From positions 62,001 to 126,000 of the forward strand of contig JALQPE010001823.1 in NCBI GenBank assembly GCA_030407315.1: a stretch of 64,000 nt of DNA, in the 5' to 3' direction. The position numbers and the translations under genes are program-made. Source of the stretch: Asparagopsis taxiformis. Lineage: Eukaryota; Rhodophyta; Florideophyceae; Bonnemaisoniales; Bonnemaisoniaceae. The notes beneath the pieces were generated by a model. That model saw only the letters and a list, made by a program, of their open reading frames with translations. It was not told the origin of the DNA and did no database searches. Positions within the stretch are counted from its first letter, which is position 1. Every line of letters begins with the position of its first letter. Below are positions 28,910 to 39,612 of the stretch, piece by piece.

Positions 28910-31783
28910 ATGGCACAGGCAAAGCCTTCTGTGATAATGTCCACTCCAGTTCCCGCCGCCGAAGCTGATCGTAGACTTCGGCCGGTTCTGGATGCACTCT
29001 TCAGACACAACACCAAACAAGCACTCAAGCTTACAAATCAAGCGTTGCAAAAGCGACCAGGCTGGCCTGCTGCGAGGGCCCTGCATGCATGTATCCTTTT
29101 GCAAACTGAGAAGTGGGATGAAGGCCGAGATGAAGTGTTGCAAATTCGAGCCGACATAGACGCTGGACGCGTCCCTATTGACGAGGATGCAGCCAATAAA
29201 TTGCAATTATACTATCAGGAAACAAGGCAGGAGCATTTAGCCGCTCAAGTGTATGAACAAGCGTGGCACACCGATAGGAACAATGTTCGCCTCGCTGAAA
29301 TTGCCTACGCTCTCTATGTCAGAAGCTATGCGTTCTCAGATGGTCAGAAAATCTCCGCAAAGCTTCACCGACATGCCGCCTCAAGAACACAAAAGTATGC
29401 GTTGTGGCCATCTGTCGCCCTATGGTTACAACTCACTTGCACTACTCCCAAGCTTTCAGGTGTAACCAATAACGTTGATGATCGTATGTCCAAATTGCTG
29501 TGTGCAATGGTCACTAAAGCTCTTGATGCTACCTCAACTCCTACCGCTGAAGCAGTTCGTTTCGCTTCCAAGGTCTATGTGCAGTACAATGACCACAAAC
29601 GTGCGTACAATCTTATCTCGCATCCTCGTCTAGTGATGGACGAGGCTGAGGTGCTTCATCTCCGTGCAAGTCTACCGACTACGCCAGCGACTATTGGAAC
29701 AGCTTGCACAGATTACGAACAACTTCTTTCCAAATATGACGCAGATGATTGGGCCCATTGGCTCCAATACTTTGAGTGCAAGAAGAGCCATGAAAATTGG
29801 ATTGCAGAGGCAAAGACATTTGTCGATGGCAGGATCGATGATGAGTATGAGCAACACAACCCGCGGAGAGGGCCATTTCTGGCTCGAATTGAGTTGCTTT
29901 ATCGAGAGAACAGCATCGATCATCTGCTAGAGGCAATCACCGCTTATTTTTCCCAGTTTGGTAGTAAGACTACTTGTGCGCATGATATTCGTCCTTACCT
30001 CGCGTTGGTACAAGACAAGGATTGGCTTGAAAGGCTTTTCGCCGCTCTTGCACAGGCAAGTGAAGGTAGGGGGTGTCAGTATCGCATTACGCTATCCTGG
30101 TTGAACTTGTGGCACAACAGGCTTGAAGAGAGTCCCGAGACTCTGTTTTCCCTTTACAAATCAGAGCTATCACGAGAACTGGAACCAACTGACCGTCAAG
30201 CTGGAGATGACTATATCCTTTTGGCCGTGCACAAGCTGCTACCAATGAAGGGTATCCCAAATCGCTATGCTGATAGTACAGCTGTCGCGAGGAGTATTGT
30301 GATTTTGGAAGCAGCCTTGACTCGAAGTCCGTTCAATTTTCACTTCAAGCTCCTATTGATTCTGCTGTACACTGAGCTGGGTGCAATGGAAAGGGTAACC
30401 ACACTTTGGGAATCGCTAGAAGTCAGGCATATCCAAATCGCTACCTTGTCACATCTAGTCCTTGTGCCATTTTTTGAAACTGGGTATCACGATTCTCTTC
30501 AACTAGTGTTGGAAGGGGTGGATCGCCTTTGGGGTGAATGTGACCGAGAAGTACCAGAATGCGTCAGCAAAGCATTCCAGGCTGGATCTGTAAATGCAGC
30601 TGTTGAATTCATCAACTTTCGTGTGAGGCTTGAAAACTCAGCAGTCCTGGCGAGAGCAATGATTATAGAAGCTCTGCATGAGCTGGTTTCCGCTCACGGA
30701 GATTCTCTGGGAACACACCGTGCGCTGAGCACATTAACGGTATTACCAAGGTTTACTGCTGATGATCTCCAATCAGGACGGGCGCTCATTGCAAATGAAG
30801 ATACAAAGACGTTGGAATTTTGGGAGCTTGACCAGTACGATCCCAATCGCCGACTGCTTGAATCAAATGTGGATGCTGCGGAACAATACACCGTGTTGAA
30901 GGCATCACAGAATGCGACGGTATGTGCAGATTTACAATCTTTGACTTCTTTACTGAGATTAGCACAGCTAGACAATGGCAGTGTCAATGCCGAAAAAGTC
31001 AATTATGCCCATATAGATCCGCATTGTAATGGTACAATAGATGGACTGGCGCGGGAAACAGATATTCGGATACGAATTGCTTCCAATCTGAGTGATGTCA
31101 AGCATATTTTACGCAGAAGTACGGGATCTCAATCTTTCGGAAATAACGATGCCAGTGACCACACAAGTTCCGCAGTAGATACGTTGGAAAAGGCAAAGTT
31201 GGTAAGCAAAGATGTACTCAACAGTGTTGAAGACGCTCTTCAGGATACAGAGGGATTATCATGTTCAAGCGACACGGAGTTATCTCCAAAGCGAATTCGA
31301 AGATGCGGGCGTATCGTTTTTGACACCTTAATTGTCACCACAGTGGCTATCAGCTCTCTCGGTCGAGACCTGGCGAAAGACCGAAAAAGAATGAAAAAGT
31401 TGCTGGTCAAGACTGGAGACGGCGTGTCACATGGGAAGGGTATGGACTTCAAACATGCGAGAGATTCTGTTCTGGCATATCGGGAAGCAATACTGTCAGC
31501 CTGTACTAGAATTCAAGAATGGATTTCCAATGATCTTGAAAGAGACTCAGACTGGGTGGGCTCGTTGGTGGGACCAGAAGAGGACATGAACGAGCTGTTT
31601 GCATACTTGCCAGACGCTGTAGACCGAGTAGAGCTTAGTGAAGGACGGTGTGAAGGAACCATGAAGCGAGTAGAATTCATAGAACATGTTTTGAGTCACA
31701 TACGCTCTAGCCATGATTCTTGCGCCAAGATTTTGGAAACATTGGCTGCAATCAGCCAGAGTCTGAAACTGGCAGATTTCTGA
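28910..31783 (+). CDS. NAA25: NatB N-terminal acetyltransferase auxiliary subunit (NAA25/MDM20)
   Basis: Ribosome-anchoring TPR scaffold of NatB, which with NAA20 acetylates Met-Asp, Met-Glu, Met-Asn and Met-Gln N-termini. First ATG at 28910, 957 residues, the family's usual length. The N-terminal region has DRRLRPVLDALFRHN followed by helical repeats (ALKLTNQALQKRPGWPAARA, LYYQETRQEHLAAQVYEQAW), which line up with the start of human NAA25. Mid-protein blocks include DYILLAVHKLLP and NFHFKLLLILLYTELGAMER, the recurrent FxFKLLLxxLY signature of MDM20/NAA25. The C-terminal third is more diverged. Convergent with the TMEM242-like gene, 77 bp away. Confidence 0.85.
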   Translation: MAQAKPSVIMSTPVPAAEADRRLRPVLDALFRHNTKQALKLTNQALQKRPGWPAARALHACILLQTEKWDEGRDEVLQIRADIDAGRVPIDEDAANKLQLYYQETRQEHLAAQVYEQAWHTDRNNVRLAEIAYALYVRSYAFSDGQKISAKLHRHAASRTQKYALWPSVALWLQLTCTTPKLSGVTNNVDDRMSKLLCAMVTKALDATSTPTAEAVRFASKVYVQYNDHKRAYNLISHPRLVMDEAEVLHLRASLPTTPATIGTACTDYEQLLSKYDADDWAHWLQYFECKKSHENWIAEAKTFVDGRIDDEYEQHNPRRGPFLARIELLYRENSIDHLLEAITAYFSQFGSKTTCAHDIRPYLALVQDKDWLERLFAALAQASEGRGCQYRITLSWLNLWHNRLEESPETLFSLYKSELSRELEPTDRQAGDDYILLAVHKLLPMKGIPNRYADSTAVARSIVILEAALTRSPFNFHFKLLLILLYTELGAMERVTTLWESLEVRHIQIATLSHLVLVPFFETGYHDSLQLVLEGVDRLWGECDREVPECVSKAFQAGSVNAAVEFINFRVRLENSAVLARAMIIEALHELVSAHGDSLGTHRALSTLTVLPRFTADDLQSGRALIANEDTKTLEFWELDQYDPNRRLLESNVDAAEQYTVLKASQNATVCADLQSLTSLLRLAQLDNGSVNAEKVNYAHIDPHCNGTIDGLARETDIRIRIASNLSDVKHILRRSTGSQSFGNNDASDHTSSAVDTLEKAKLVSKDVLNSVEDALQDTEGLSCSSDTELSPKRIRRCGRIVFDTLIVTTVAISSLGRDLAKDRKRMKKLLVKTGDGVSHGKGMDFKHARDSVLAYREAILSACTRIQEWISNDLERDSDWVGSLVGPEEDMNELFAYLPDAVDRVELSEGRCEGTMKRVEFIEHVLSHIRSSHDSCAKILETLAAISQSLKLADF

Positions 31784-31860
31784 AGATCCGACGGGTTGAA
31801 CTGTTTGTAGTTCTGCGAGCCTACCTGAGGGTTTGTAAAGATTTGACATCACCACAACGA

Positions 31861-32484
31861 TCACTCTGATTGATTGGGGTTGGAAGCTTCATTTGAATTG
31901 TCATCGATAATAAGAGATTCATCAACCTTTTCCCGCATCCATATTCCAAACCGACTGTTACTAAACCTGTCACTCATTCGACGCATCGGGCCTGGTAGAG
32001 ATTCTCCAGCATTCGATCTGACTATGTCTAGCATGGGTTTCAGTCCTGTCTCCATTTCATTCTTTCGCATCGGGATAACTCGCTTCATGACTTGGCCAAA
32101 TTCTTCGAAGGAATTCACATCATAATACCATTTAACGCCGTGGAAACCAGCAAAACCCATTGCTCCGCAGAGCAAGGTTCCCAGTCCAAATGTGGTTGCC
32201 GCAAACTTGAGACCTCCCATTGTGGGGCGGGCCTTACCTGCCTTGGCACCCTTGCTACCGGAGTCGTCAACACGCCCCATCGCCAACCCAAACGGCACAC
32301 CCGCTAGCATGCCCACTCCAAATAACGTTAGTGAGCCTATTGCAATGGGTTTCATGAGAGCCTCTGGAGTCAATTCAAAGCCGAATCCCTCGCCTGTTTC
32401 ATCAATGATCGCAAACAATTCTTCATTACCGCTGTCATCAACAGAGTCGGGTTGCGTATTGGACTCACTTGTTGAGTTGGACAT
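31861..32484 (-). CDS. TMEM242-like mitochondrial membrane protein
   Basis: 207 residues with two hydrophobic segments: about 46-70 (PIAIGSLTLFGVGMLAGVPFGLAMGR) and about 93-116 (FAATTFGLGTLLCGAMGFAGF). The second is followed by WYYDVNSFEEFGQVMKRVIP. The pattern GMLAG in the first helix, a GSL/GTL-x3-CG-type second helix, then a short motif of aromatic-Val-x-S-x-x-(E/D)F with a final (I/V)(F/I)P is that of TMEM242, an inner-membrane assembly factor for ATP synthase and complex I in animals. The acidic N-terminus and longer C-terminal tail are extra. Similarity is moderate but spans both helices. Confidence 0.65.
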   Translation of the reverse strand: MSNSTSESNTQPDSVDDSGNEELFAIIDETGEGFGFELTPEALMKPIAIGSLTLFGVGMLAGVPFGLAMGRVDDSGSKGAKAGKARPTMGGLKFAATTFGLGTLLCGAMGFAGFHGVKWYYDVNSFEEFGQVMKRVIPMRKNEMETGLKPMLDIVRSNAGESLPGPMRRMSDRFSNSRFGIWMREKVDESLIIDDNSNEASNPNQSE

Positions 32485-32845
32485 ATCTCACAAAGTCTGT
32501 TCTATCCAAAACAAAACGGATTCCGTTGCAGTGCTTTACTTGTTCGATGGGTTCGGCACACTAATTCCTGGAAGCGTTTGCAAAATGGTCGTTGAGAGGC
32601 CTACTCGACGCTCTCCGTGGACGTTTTCAGTCTACTCCGCTACCAGTACTATACACGTGTACGAACATCATGATGAAGATGCAGCGCGCTTGATCCAAAC
32701 CACCTTTCGGGTTTGAGCTGCACAAACTGAACGTTCAAACTTTTTCATGAAAAATTTAGACTTCGGCAAACTGCACCGGCGGCGGGACACATGGCACCTC
32801 AGAAGGTGTTTCCGATCTCAACGCTTCTACAAAAGGTTGTTCAAT
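32485..32845. other. Compact divergent promoter
   Basis: About 360 bp shared by the TMEM242-like gene and the pseudouridine synthase. An in-frame ATG at 32747 could lengthen the latter by 33 residues. No motif stands out. Confidence 0.45.
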
Positions 32846-33929
32846 ATGTCCTACGCAGCATTCTTTGTTGCAAGCCCACCTCTATCGCGGCGAGACGGTA
32901 ATTCGATTCTGTCATGGCATCAACCGACGGCGCCTTCGCTTACGCCAACATGCCCTGCCCGACTGGTGCGGTTGCAGTGCGCGCACAGTATCAGTATGCA
33001 GCAAGCGGGAAATTCATCTCAGCGCAATCGGGAGAGTAAGAAGGGGGGCCGTGGACGTCCGCGTTACACACTGCCAGAGAAAAAGAACATGAAACCGGAC
33101 ATTGGATTGGGGGAGAGCGAACGTCTGCAGAAAGTCATGAGTCGAATGGGGGTCGCTTCACGGCGAGAATCTGAGGCACTTATCGCGGCTGGAAAAGTAA
33201 GCGTAAACGGGAGTGTTGTGAGGGACCAGGGCGTACGTGTGAACTCGCGCAAAGATGTGATCTACGTCGATGGCAAAAAAGTCGAGATCCAGGAGAAGAG
33301 CGTATGGGTTGCGGTACATAAACCACCGGGCTATCTGTCGTACGCGGGGCCCAAGGGCGGTTGCGTACTAGATCTAGTACCCAATGGGCGCAAACTGAAA
33401 CTCGCAACAGTCGGGGCCATCGACGAAGACGCGAGTGGACTCGTGCTGCTCACGAACGAGCGAGGGCATGTTCGGGAGCTGTCGTTGCCGGATAATCGAC
33501 ATGTGAAGGAATGGCTGGTCGACTGCGAGGGCATCATTGGGGGCGGGACGATTGCGGCATTGCGCAAAGGGGTTCGGTTGTCTGGTGATGATCGAGTTAG
33601 TTGTGCAGCGGTACGTTGATGATGTGTTTTGATTGGATGGGCGCGATTGCAAGAACTAACAGAAGCGTGTGGACTAGGGTTTGACGATTGTTGGCAGCGG
33701 CAAGGTGCATATGGAGGGAAAGGGCAAGATGAATATGACGAGAATCGAGGTTCGGGTACGTGATAGCAGACGTCATTTGATTGAGCGCATGTTTGAAGCA
33801 GTGAATATCAAGGTGGTTCGATCGAGTCGGAGACGCTTTGGACCTGTTTTGTTGGGATCGTTGAAGCGAGGGGCGTTTAGATACTTGAGCGCGAATGAAA
33901 TTAAGGCGTTGAAGCGAGGCGTCCACTAG
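32846..33929 (+). CDS. RsuA/RluB-family rRNA pseudouridine synthase, organellar, two exons
   Basis: Isomerises a uridine in rRNA. Exon 1 runs to 33610, intron 33611-33677 (67 nt, GTACGT to CTAG), exon 2 33678-33929, joined in phase 0 for 338 residues from the ATG at 32846; a start at 32747 would add 33. The first 60 residues resemble a plastid transit peptide (MSYAAFFVASPPLSRR). An S4 RNA-binding domain follows (RLQKVMSRMGVASRRESEAL, GKVSVNG). The catalytic block is GAIDEDASGLVLLTN, with the active-site Asp in the position of the usual GRLDxxTxGL. Exon 2 supplies the family C-terminus: RRHLIERMFEAVNIKVVRSS, then RFGPVLLGSLKRGAFRYL. Without splicing the protein looks truncated; it is not. Confidence 0.87.
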
Positions 33930-36900
33930 AGGTGGCTGGGTGCCACGGCAGTTTGCAGTGACTTTGAGACTGAGGGTTTCGTTTTGAAACTCGTGCCATG
34001 TCGTGACAGTTGCTCGCGTGTATTTTGGCTGCCAATATCGAGAGAGATATTCGCGAGTGTGACGCGGTGTAGTGTGGCACACTTGAAACATTTCTCTTAC
34101 ATTAGATCTGTGGTGGCCTTATCCAACTTGCGCAATGCGATGTGTGCCGCAGAGGCTTTGATTGAGTCGCTTGGATTTTTTATTGCATGAATAAATCATC
34201 GCGAGACTTGCTTACCTTTGTCTAATAATAGGCCCAATCGTGACTGCTCTTGCATCATATTTGTTTGTTCTACGTAACCCGACATACGGCACTGCCATGC
34301 TGTCGAAACCTATGCCAACACATTTTCTCTACAAAGTCCCTTGCGTGTCGTTTACCACCGCCGTTTACAGTGCGACAGAAACAGAATTGCTCGCCGATCG
34401 CATGCATCAATCCAATCACTCGCAATAAAGTAGCACGCCTTCCATTATTCCCCAACTATCACCCGCAGCAGCAGTCAAAATCCTTTCAACAGCTTAACTG
34501 CCCCATCGCCAACGAATCGACTACGCCGTCGGCCACGATTTAGAAACGTCATCATCAATAACAACGGCTCTCCTGATTTAGTCCCATTACAAACTAGCAT
34601 TGATCGACGCCAAGCGTCGGGTCAAAACCGCTGCCACACAAATTCGACCCATGCAATTCATCGGCGTGCACGCGGCCATAGGTCATCACGTGCATCCAAC
34701 AGCTAGAAATTGGCCACACGACGTCTAGTTTCCTCAGCTCTGGATGCACCTGATGTTTGGCGTCGGCCCCGTAATCTACGACTTGTAACCGCGACGGATG
34801 ACCGATATCCACCTGTGCGCCGTCGCCGCTGCTGCATCCATGCGTCATCCACTGGTGTCCTGTGTTGGGTCACAGCGCATCCGGAAACAGTGGCTGTGTG
34901 TGTCGAGCTTTCTCTGCAGAGGTTGCCATTCTACGAGGCGCATATTCAAACGGTACAATGCACCGTTTTTCTACCATTGTCATACTAAACTGGATGATGC
35001 GCGGCCAAGTGGGCGTCGCCCGCGCGCACAGTTTGGAATGACCCCATTAGGTGACGTTTGACAAGAGCTCGCTGGCAGAGGCCATACAGTTTGGTGTGAA
35101 GTGGAATTACAATACGCACTCTTTTTTTGGGTCGCATCAATCTGTTTTTTCCCACTCGTCACGTGCCTCGTCGCCCACCGCCCTCGATTGGCAACAACGC
35201 ACTTTTTCCACGTGCTGCGCTCGCCGATTTGCACCTGTCATTTGTCTACACTCGCCGTCACACTCTGCTGACAATACGTCCCCTCTCTGTCACACATATG
35301 ATACTTGGAGACGAGATGTCATAGCGTGATGCGTTCCAGTTTCACTTTCAGGTGCGTGATTGCCATCAAGATGGCACGACAGCGCGCATGAGGCCCTCCG
35401 CCTGGCCTGGCCTGGCTGTAACGACCCGTGTCCATATATGGGCAAGCGCTACTTTTTTCATGAAGCACTGCAGTAATCCACGTTGGAGCCGTGTGGACAC
35501 CACTGCCGCGATGTGCAGTACGGTGCGATACGCGAGAGCATTACAGTTGTTTGTATGCTCATCTATGGTCTGTGGCCGTCCCTCTGTGAGTATTCCTGTC
35601 AGTGCTATACAGTGTACACATAATTTAGTGTAGATTGCATGCGCGACATAGCGCTATGCAACTGCATTGCAGCACCGGGTTAGGTATACACCGCCAAAAA
35701 AATTTTTTTTTCGAATAGCTGCCACGGTTATGTCAGCCGTCGTCGTGATCGGCCGCATGCAACCGGGCCGTCTACTGCTATGTGACATTCCGACTGCTGT
35801 GAAGGGCACCCACCATTGCACCAACGCTTTCAGGACTGCACCACCACCTTGCCAATCTTTAGTTTCGTTGCCGTCGCAAACGAACGCCACTGAAATTTAA
35901 TCAAGGCGGATAACTGTTTCTAAACATCGACATACAATGAGCTCAGCTGCGCTAGACAAAGGGTTGCACTATCTAGCTTGACTAAACCCTGCTTGTTGTG
36001 TCTGCGAACAAACTGCATCGCACACACTGTAAACTTGATTGAATAATTTGGATTGGAAAGGCGAGACAAAGCGAGGTGAGCCCAGCGAGCGGCTCGAGAG
36101 TGGCAACGCAGCATCGAGACGGGATGGCGTGTGCAACAGGTTTGGCCGCGACCCCTCACTCACTTGCGATACAGTGCCGGTCGTCGTCGGCAACACCGCG
36201 CGGAGCCGGTCTTTCGGCTTGATACAAGTAATATACATAGTATGATGCTGCAGCATGGTGAGGTACGCGAATCGCGTCGAGCCGAGGGCGTGTTTGTACA
36301 AGCTACCAGACTGCCTTCAAGCTATAATGGCGCTCGGAAGGGAGATGATGAATAATAACGGATGATGATGATGACTGTATACAATATTGTGTGGTCGACG
36401 CGATGGCGGTGCCGCCGCGCAAAGTCGAACCGCAATGACGGCTGCAGGAATGATCGCCGACGGTGAGGTGTCCGCCCGCAGCGGTGGGATCAACCGGGAC
36501 ACGGCTCGGAACGCTCGAATGATCCAGTCAAGTGGCCAGTCACCGTGACGGAGCACGGCGCATGTGACGGCGTCGATTTGGCGCGATTATTGAGGTCTGT
36601 AAGCGGTTGTCATACCCAAGATGCGCGGCTGGCGCACAAGACGTTGCTGGGCGCACTTGCGCACATGGACCACTACGTGGCGTGTGAATAGATGCGCGAC
36701 AGACGAGTGGCAGTTTGACAAGGTGTTTCCGAAAAGCTCCCGGTGAGCCGTTAGAGGCGGTTTTTTTCACGTGAATGAATGAGCGTGACCACGGCACCCA
36801 ATGCTCAGCCGCAACTGGTAATGGAAGACGCCGGCAGACGTAACGGGCGCGCATTCCGCGCTGTCAGCGAGTGAAGTAGTGACGTGTGCAGCGCGTGACA

Positions 36901-37388
36901 CCGCAAAGAAACTGCTTTGCGACCGGCGCACTGGCCCGATGCATACGTGTGTACTCGGTGTACTCAGTTATCTGAGCTCAGAGCTAATGCGGGCCGTTGA
37001 AATGCTCGCGCTCTGTGATTGGATCGCCCGAGCAAGAGCCACCGCAGTCGATGCGATGCGGCCGATGCACGCTCGACGTGACACCCTTACTCAAAGGAAG
37101 CAAAATGGGGCGCGTATTGATAGCCGTTTGCACTTGTATTTTCACCACCCGTACACTTAATTTCACTCCATGTCACGTACCCCTAAATTCACCGCCTATC
37201 GCTGCACTCCCAAAAACACACGCACTGGGACGTCACCGCCCCAACACCGCTATTTCCGCTCCTCCACACACAACTAAATGTAGATATACCTACACTGCTT
37301 AACACACACCAAGTACTCCCCGTTCTCTCGCGTTCATGCAACCGCCATTCTCCATCCAATCCAACCCCCTCTCCGCGATCCCATCAAC
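33930..37388. other. 3.4 kb spacer with no recognised gene
   Basis: The longest gene-free stretch. I find no convincing frame on either strand, no tRNA or snRNA, and no transposon. It contains four CACGTG sites (34687, 35160, 35209, 36768), a hairpin-like CGACGC-CAA-GCGTCG at 34605-34619, a triple CCTGG at 35401, an A7/T9 run at 35694-35711, and GATGAT microsatellite near 36361. The last 150 bp are C-rich leader of the Hog gene. Confidence 0.5.
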
Positions 37389-39293
37389 ATGCTGCGGCAT
37401 CAATTCCCCCTATCGTTCGTCCTCTTCGCTTCCCTCTGCGCTCTCCTCGCATCCCTTTCCACCGCCGCTCGTCTCCGACTCCCGTCCGTGCGTGAAGACG
37501 ACACCGATGCATTTGGCGCCGTTTTCCCCGTGCAGGTCTCCCTTCCATCCGACCCAACCCCCACAGCTCCCGTAGGCGCTGTCGCTGGCCTCGACACAAC
37601 TGTATACATTGCGACAGATTCGGGTCAGATGTACCTCGCAAACATCAAGACGGGCAATGTCAAATTGCTCAACCCCACTGCTGATCCCATCGCCCTCGCT
37701 GGGCTCTGTCTCGACTCTCGTGGTCCAGGCACTCTCTACTCAGCAGGCAGAGAAACCGGTTATCTTACTGCGTTCGATCGCGATGGAAATGTTGCACAGC
37801 GCTATCCCATCACCCCATCCGAGGAACAGGGTGGAAATTCCTTCCTCTCTGGATGCATTCAATCGAGATATCAGCTGTTCATCGTCGATTCATATAATGC
37901 TGCCTTTTACTATCTCCCGCTACCGGATACCGGGCCTGGACGAGGCAAACCTGCACCCTTCAATGATGACCACCAGTTCCAAGGTATCCAGGTCAACATG
38001 ACTGGAGAATGGAACCAAATTGGTGACGGTATGAACGCAGTTAGTGTCGAGTGGTCGCAAAAATTCAATGAAACTGGCTTCATTATGAATCACGCAAACG
38101 GCCGCCTATACGCGTTCTCACTAACAAGGACTTCCGTCAGTGGTGATATGCGTCTCGTGAAGGTAATCGGAATGGAGTCGGAGTTTCCTGGAGCTATGGG
38201 CATTCTTTTCGACTCGACTAATGAGAACGTAATGTACATTGCTATACCGGACGAGAACCGAGTAGCAGTTCTTGAGTTCAGCCGCAAGTCGCCTCTCATT
38301 GCCAAATTTATCCGTTTCCTTACTTCTCCCCTTGTCGACTTCCCTGTTGGCATGGCGGAATATGGTGACTGGATTTACCCCGCCAATGGTCGTCCTAACG
38401 GAGATACGTTCAGTATTTCTCAGCTTCCGCGTCACGAGCAGCTTTTCGATAACCAGGATGATCCGGACGCTGAATTTACTACCATTCTAGACCCCGAAGG
38501 TCAGGAGATCTCCAAGCCGGATTACACCGAGACTGATTCCGAAGATGATGATGGTGTTGGGAAAGACGATGACGGATCTGAATCAGCTGAGTCCACCTCA
38601 GATCCGACGAGTGCCGAGGCTTCTCCTGTTTCTAGTTCTGCTTCTCCAGCTGAATCGCCGTCGTCAGTGTTTGCCTCCGATAATGAAAACAATGATCAAA
38701 CACAGCGTGGTGATGATGGTAGTGATGGTGGTTGTTTCCCCGCATCTGCCACTGTTATCCTCCGATCTGGTCTAGTTGTACGAATGGACGAGCTGCAGAT
38801 CGGCGACAGTGTTCAAATTGGCGTCGGCAAAGATGGACCGTTCTACTCCGAGGTATTCTTGTTTTCGCATCAAGATCGCGTTGTGGAAGCCGATTTCCTG
38901 CGCATTGAAACGTCAAGCCGACAGACTCTCGAGCTCACTCCTGGTCACTACATGTATGTCAACGGGCAGTTGCAAGCCGCCAAAACAGCCAAAGTGGGGG
39001 ATGTGATCGACTCGAAGCGCGGGTCGCCGGTCCGTGTCGAATCTATTAGCCCCGTTCGGCTAACCGGTTTGTATAATCCACACACTATTGAAGGTAGTAT
39101 TGAAGTGAATGGAGTTCGTGTGAGTACCTATACAACCGTTGTCGAGCCGGTTGTAGCATCTGCCCTACTTGCACCCTTGCGAATGGTACATGCATGTAGC
39201 AGTACATGGGCAAAGCGTATATCGTTACTGTTACACAGTGGCGGTGGCGAGATGAGCTCGTATCTTCCTAGCGGTGAACTGACCTACGCATAA
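37389..39293 (+). CDS. Secreted beta-propeller protein with C-terminal Hog (Hedgehog-type Hint) autoprocessing domain
   Basis: 634 residues. A signal peptide occupies residues 1 to about 27 (LSFVLFASLCALLASLSTA). Residues 60-350 form a propeller-like domain with repeated blades (VYIATDSGQMYLANIKTG, GTLYSAGRETGYLTAFDRDG), recalling the SMP-30/Yellow class. An acidic Ser-rich linker (about 375-447) leads to a Hint domain starting GGCFPASATVIL with Cys449 at the splice-type cleavage point. The TxxH motif is T517-P-G-H520. The strand IEGSIEVNGVRVSTYT corresponds to the VNDVLASCYA strand of Hedgehog, so this is the Hog form rather than an intein. Known of the family: Cys attack makes a thioester and the N-terminal part is released, with a sterol attached in Hedgehog. 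Inference: the propeller is released and perhaps lipid-linked at the cell surface. Confidence 0.85.
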   Translation: MLRHQFPLSFVLFASLCALLASLSTAARLRLPSVREDDTDAFGAVFPVQVSLPSDPTPTAPVGAVAGLDTTVYIATDSGQMYLANIKTGNVKLLNPTADPIALAGLCLDSRGPGTLYSAGRETGYLTAFDRDGNVAQRYPITPSEEQGGNSFLSGCIQSRYQLFIVDSYNAAFYYLPLPDTGPGRGKPAPFNDDHQFQGIQVNMTGEWNQIGDGMNAVSVEWSQKFNETGFIMNHANGRLYAFSLTRTSVSGDMRLVKVIGMESEFPGAMGILFDSTNENVMYIAIPDENRVAVLEFSRKSPLIAKFIRFLTSPLVDFPVGMAEYGDWIYPANGRPNGDTFSISQLPRHEQLFDNQDDPDAEFTTILDPEGQEISKPDYTETDSEDDDGVGKDDDGSESAESTSDPTSAEASPVSSSASPAESPSSVFASDNENNDQTQRGDDGSDGGCFPASATVILRSGLVVRMDELQIGDSVQIGVGKDGPFYSEVFLFSHQDRVVEADFLRIETSSRQTLELTPGHYMYVNGQLQAAKTAKVGDVIDSKRGSPVRVESISPVRLTGLYNPHTIEGSIEVNGVRVSTYTTVVEPVVASALLAPLRMVHACSSTWAKRISLLLHSGGGEMSSYLPSGELTYA

Positions 39294-39612
39294 CTTGTAC
39301 AGAATCCGAGATTCAGCACTTAGGTAGCAATAAACGATTTGAACAGACCCAGGACATAATGTGCAGATTCCCGTCCTATTTTTATCTCGCTTGTTGTTGG
39401 CTTGTAGAACGTTGCGGGTAGTCGCGCGAAATTGGATGTGGTCGACATGGTAGGCCGAACACATTGTCCAAAGCGAGAAATTTTTTCATTGCAAAAATTC
39501 GGTAAAATCATGCGTCGCTGTCCAACTCAGAACAAGTATTGTGTTGGAGTCAACCGCGGTGAACTCAATCTGCTTCACGCTAGGCTCAAGCGTCCTAATT
39601 TGTCTGAACCGC
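39294..39612. other. Short spacer before archease
   Basis: About 320 bp between two plus-strand genes. The archease frame is open upstream to 39541 but has no ATG before 39613. No other feature seen. Confidence 0.4.

Noticed and set aside
32192..32716. Plus-strand frame of 174 codons over the TMEM242-like gene
   Set aside because: Antisense to a gene with a clear family pattern; no independent support.
34250..34543. 97-codon plus-strand frame in the 3.4 kb spacer
   Set aside because: Starts without ATG in the proper phase, low-complexity composition, no family.
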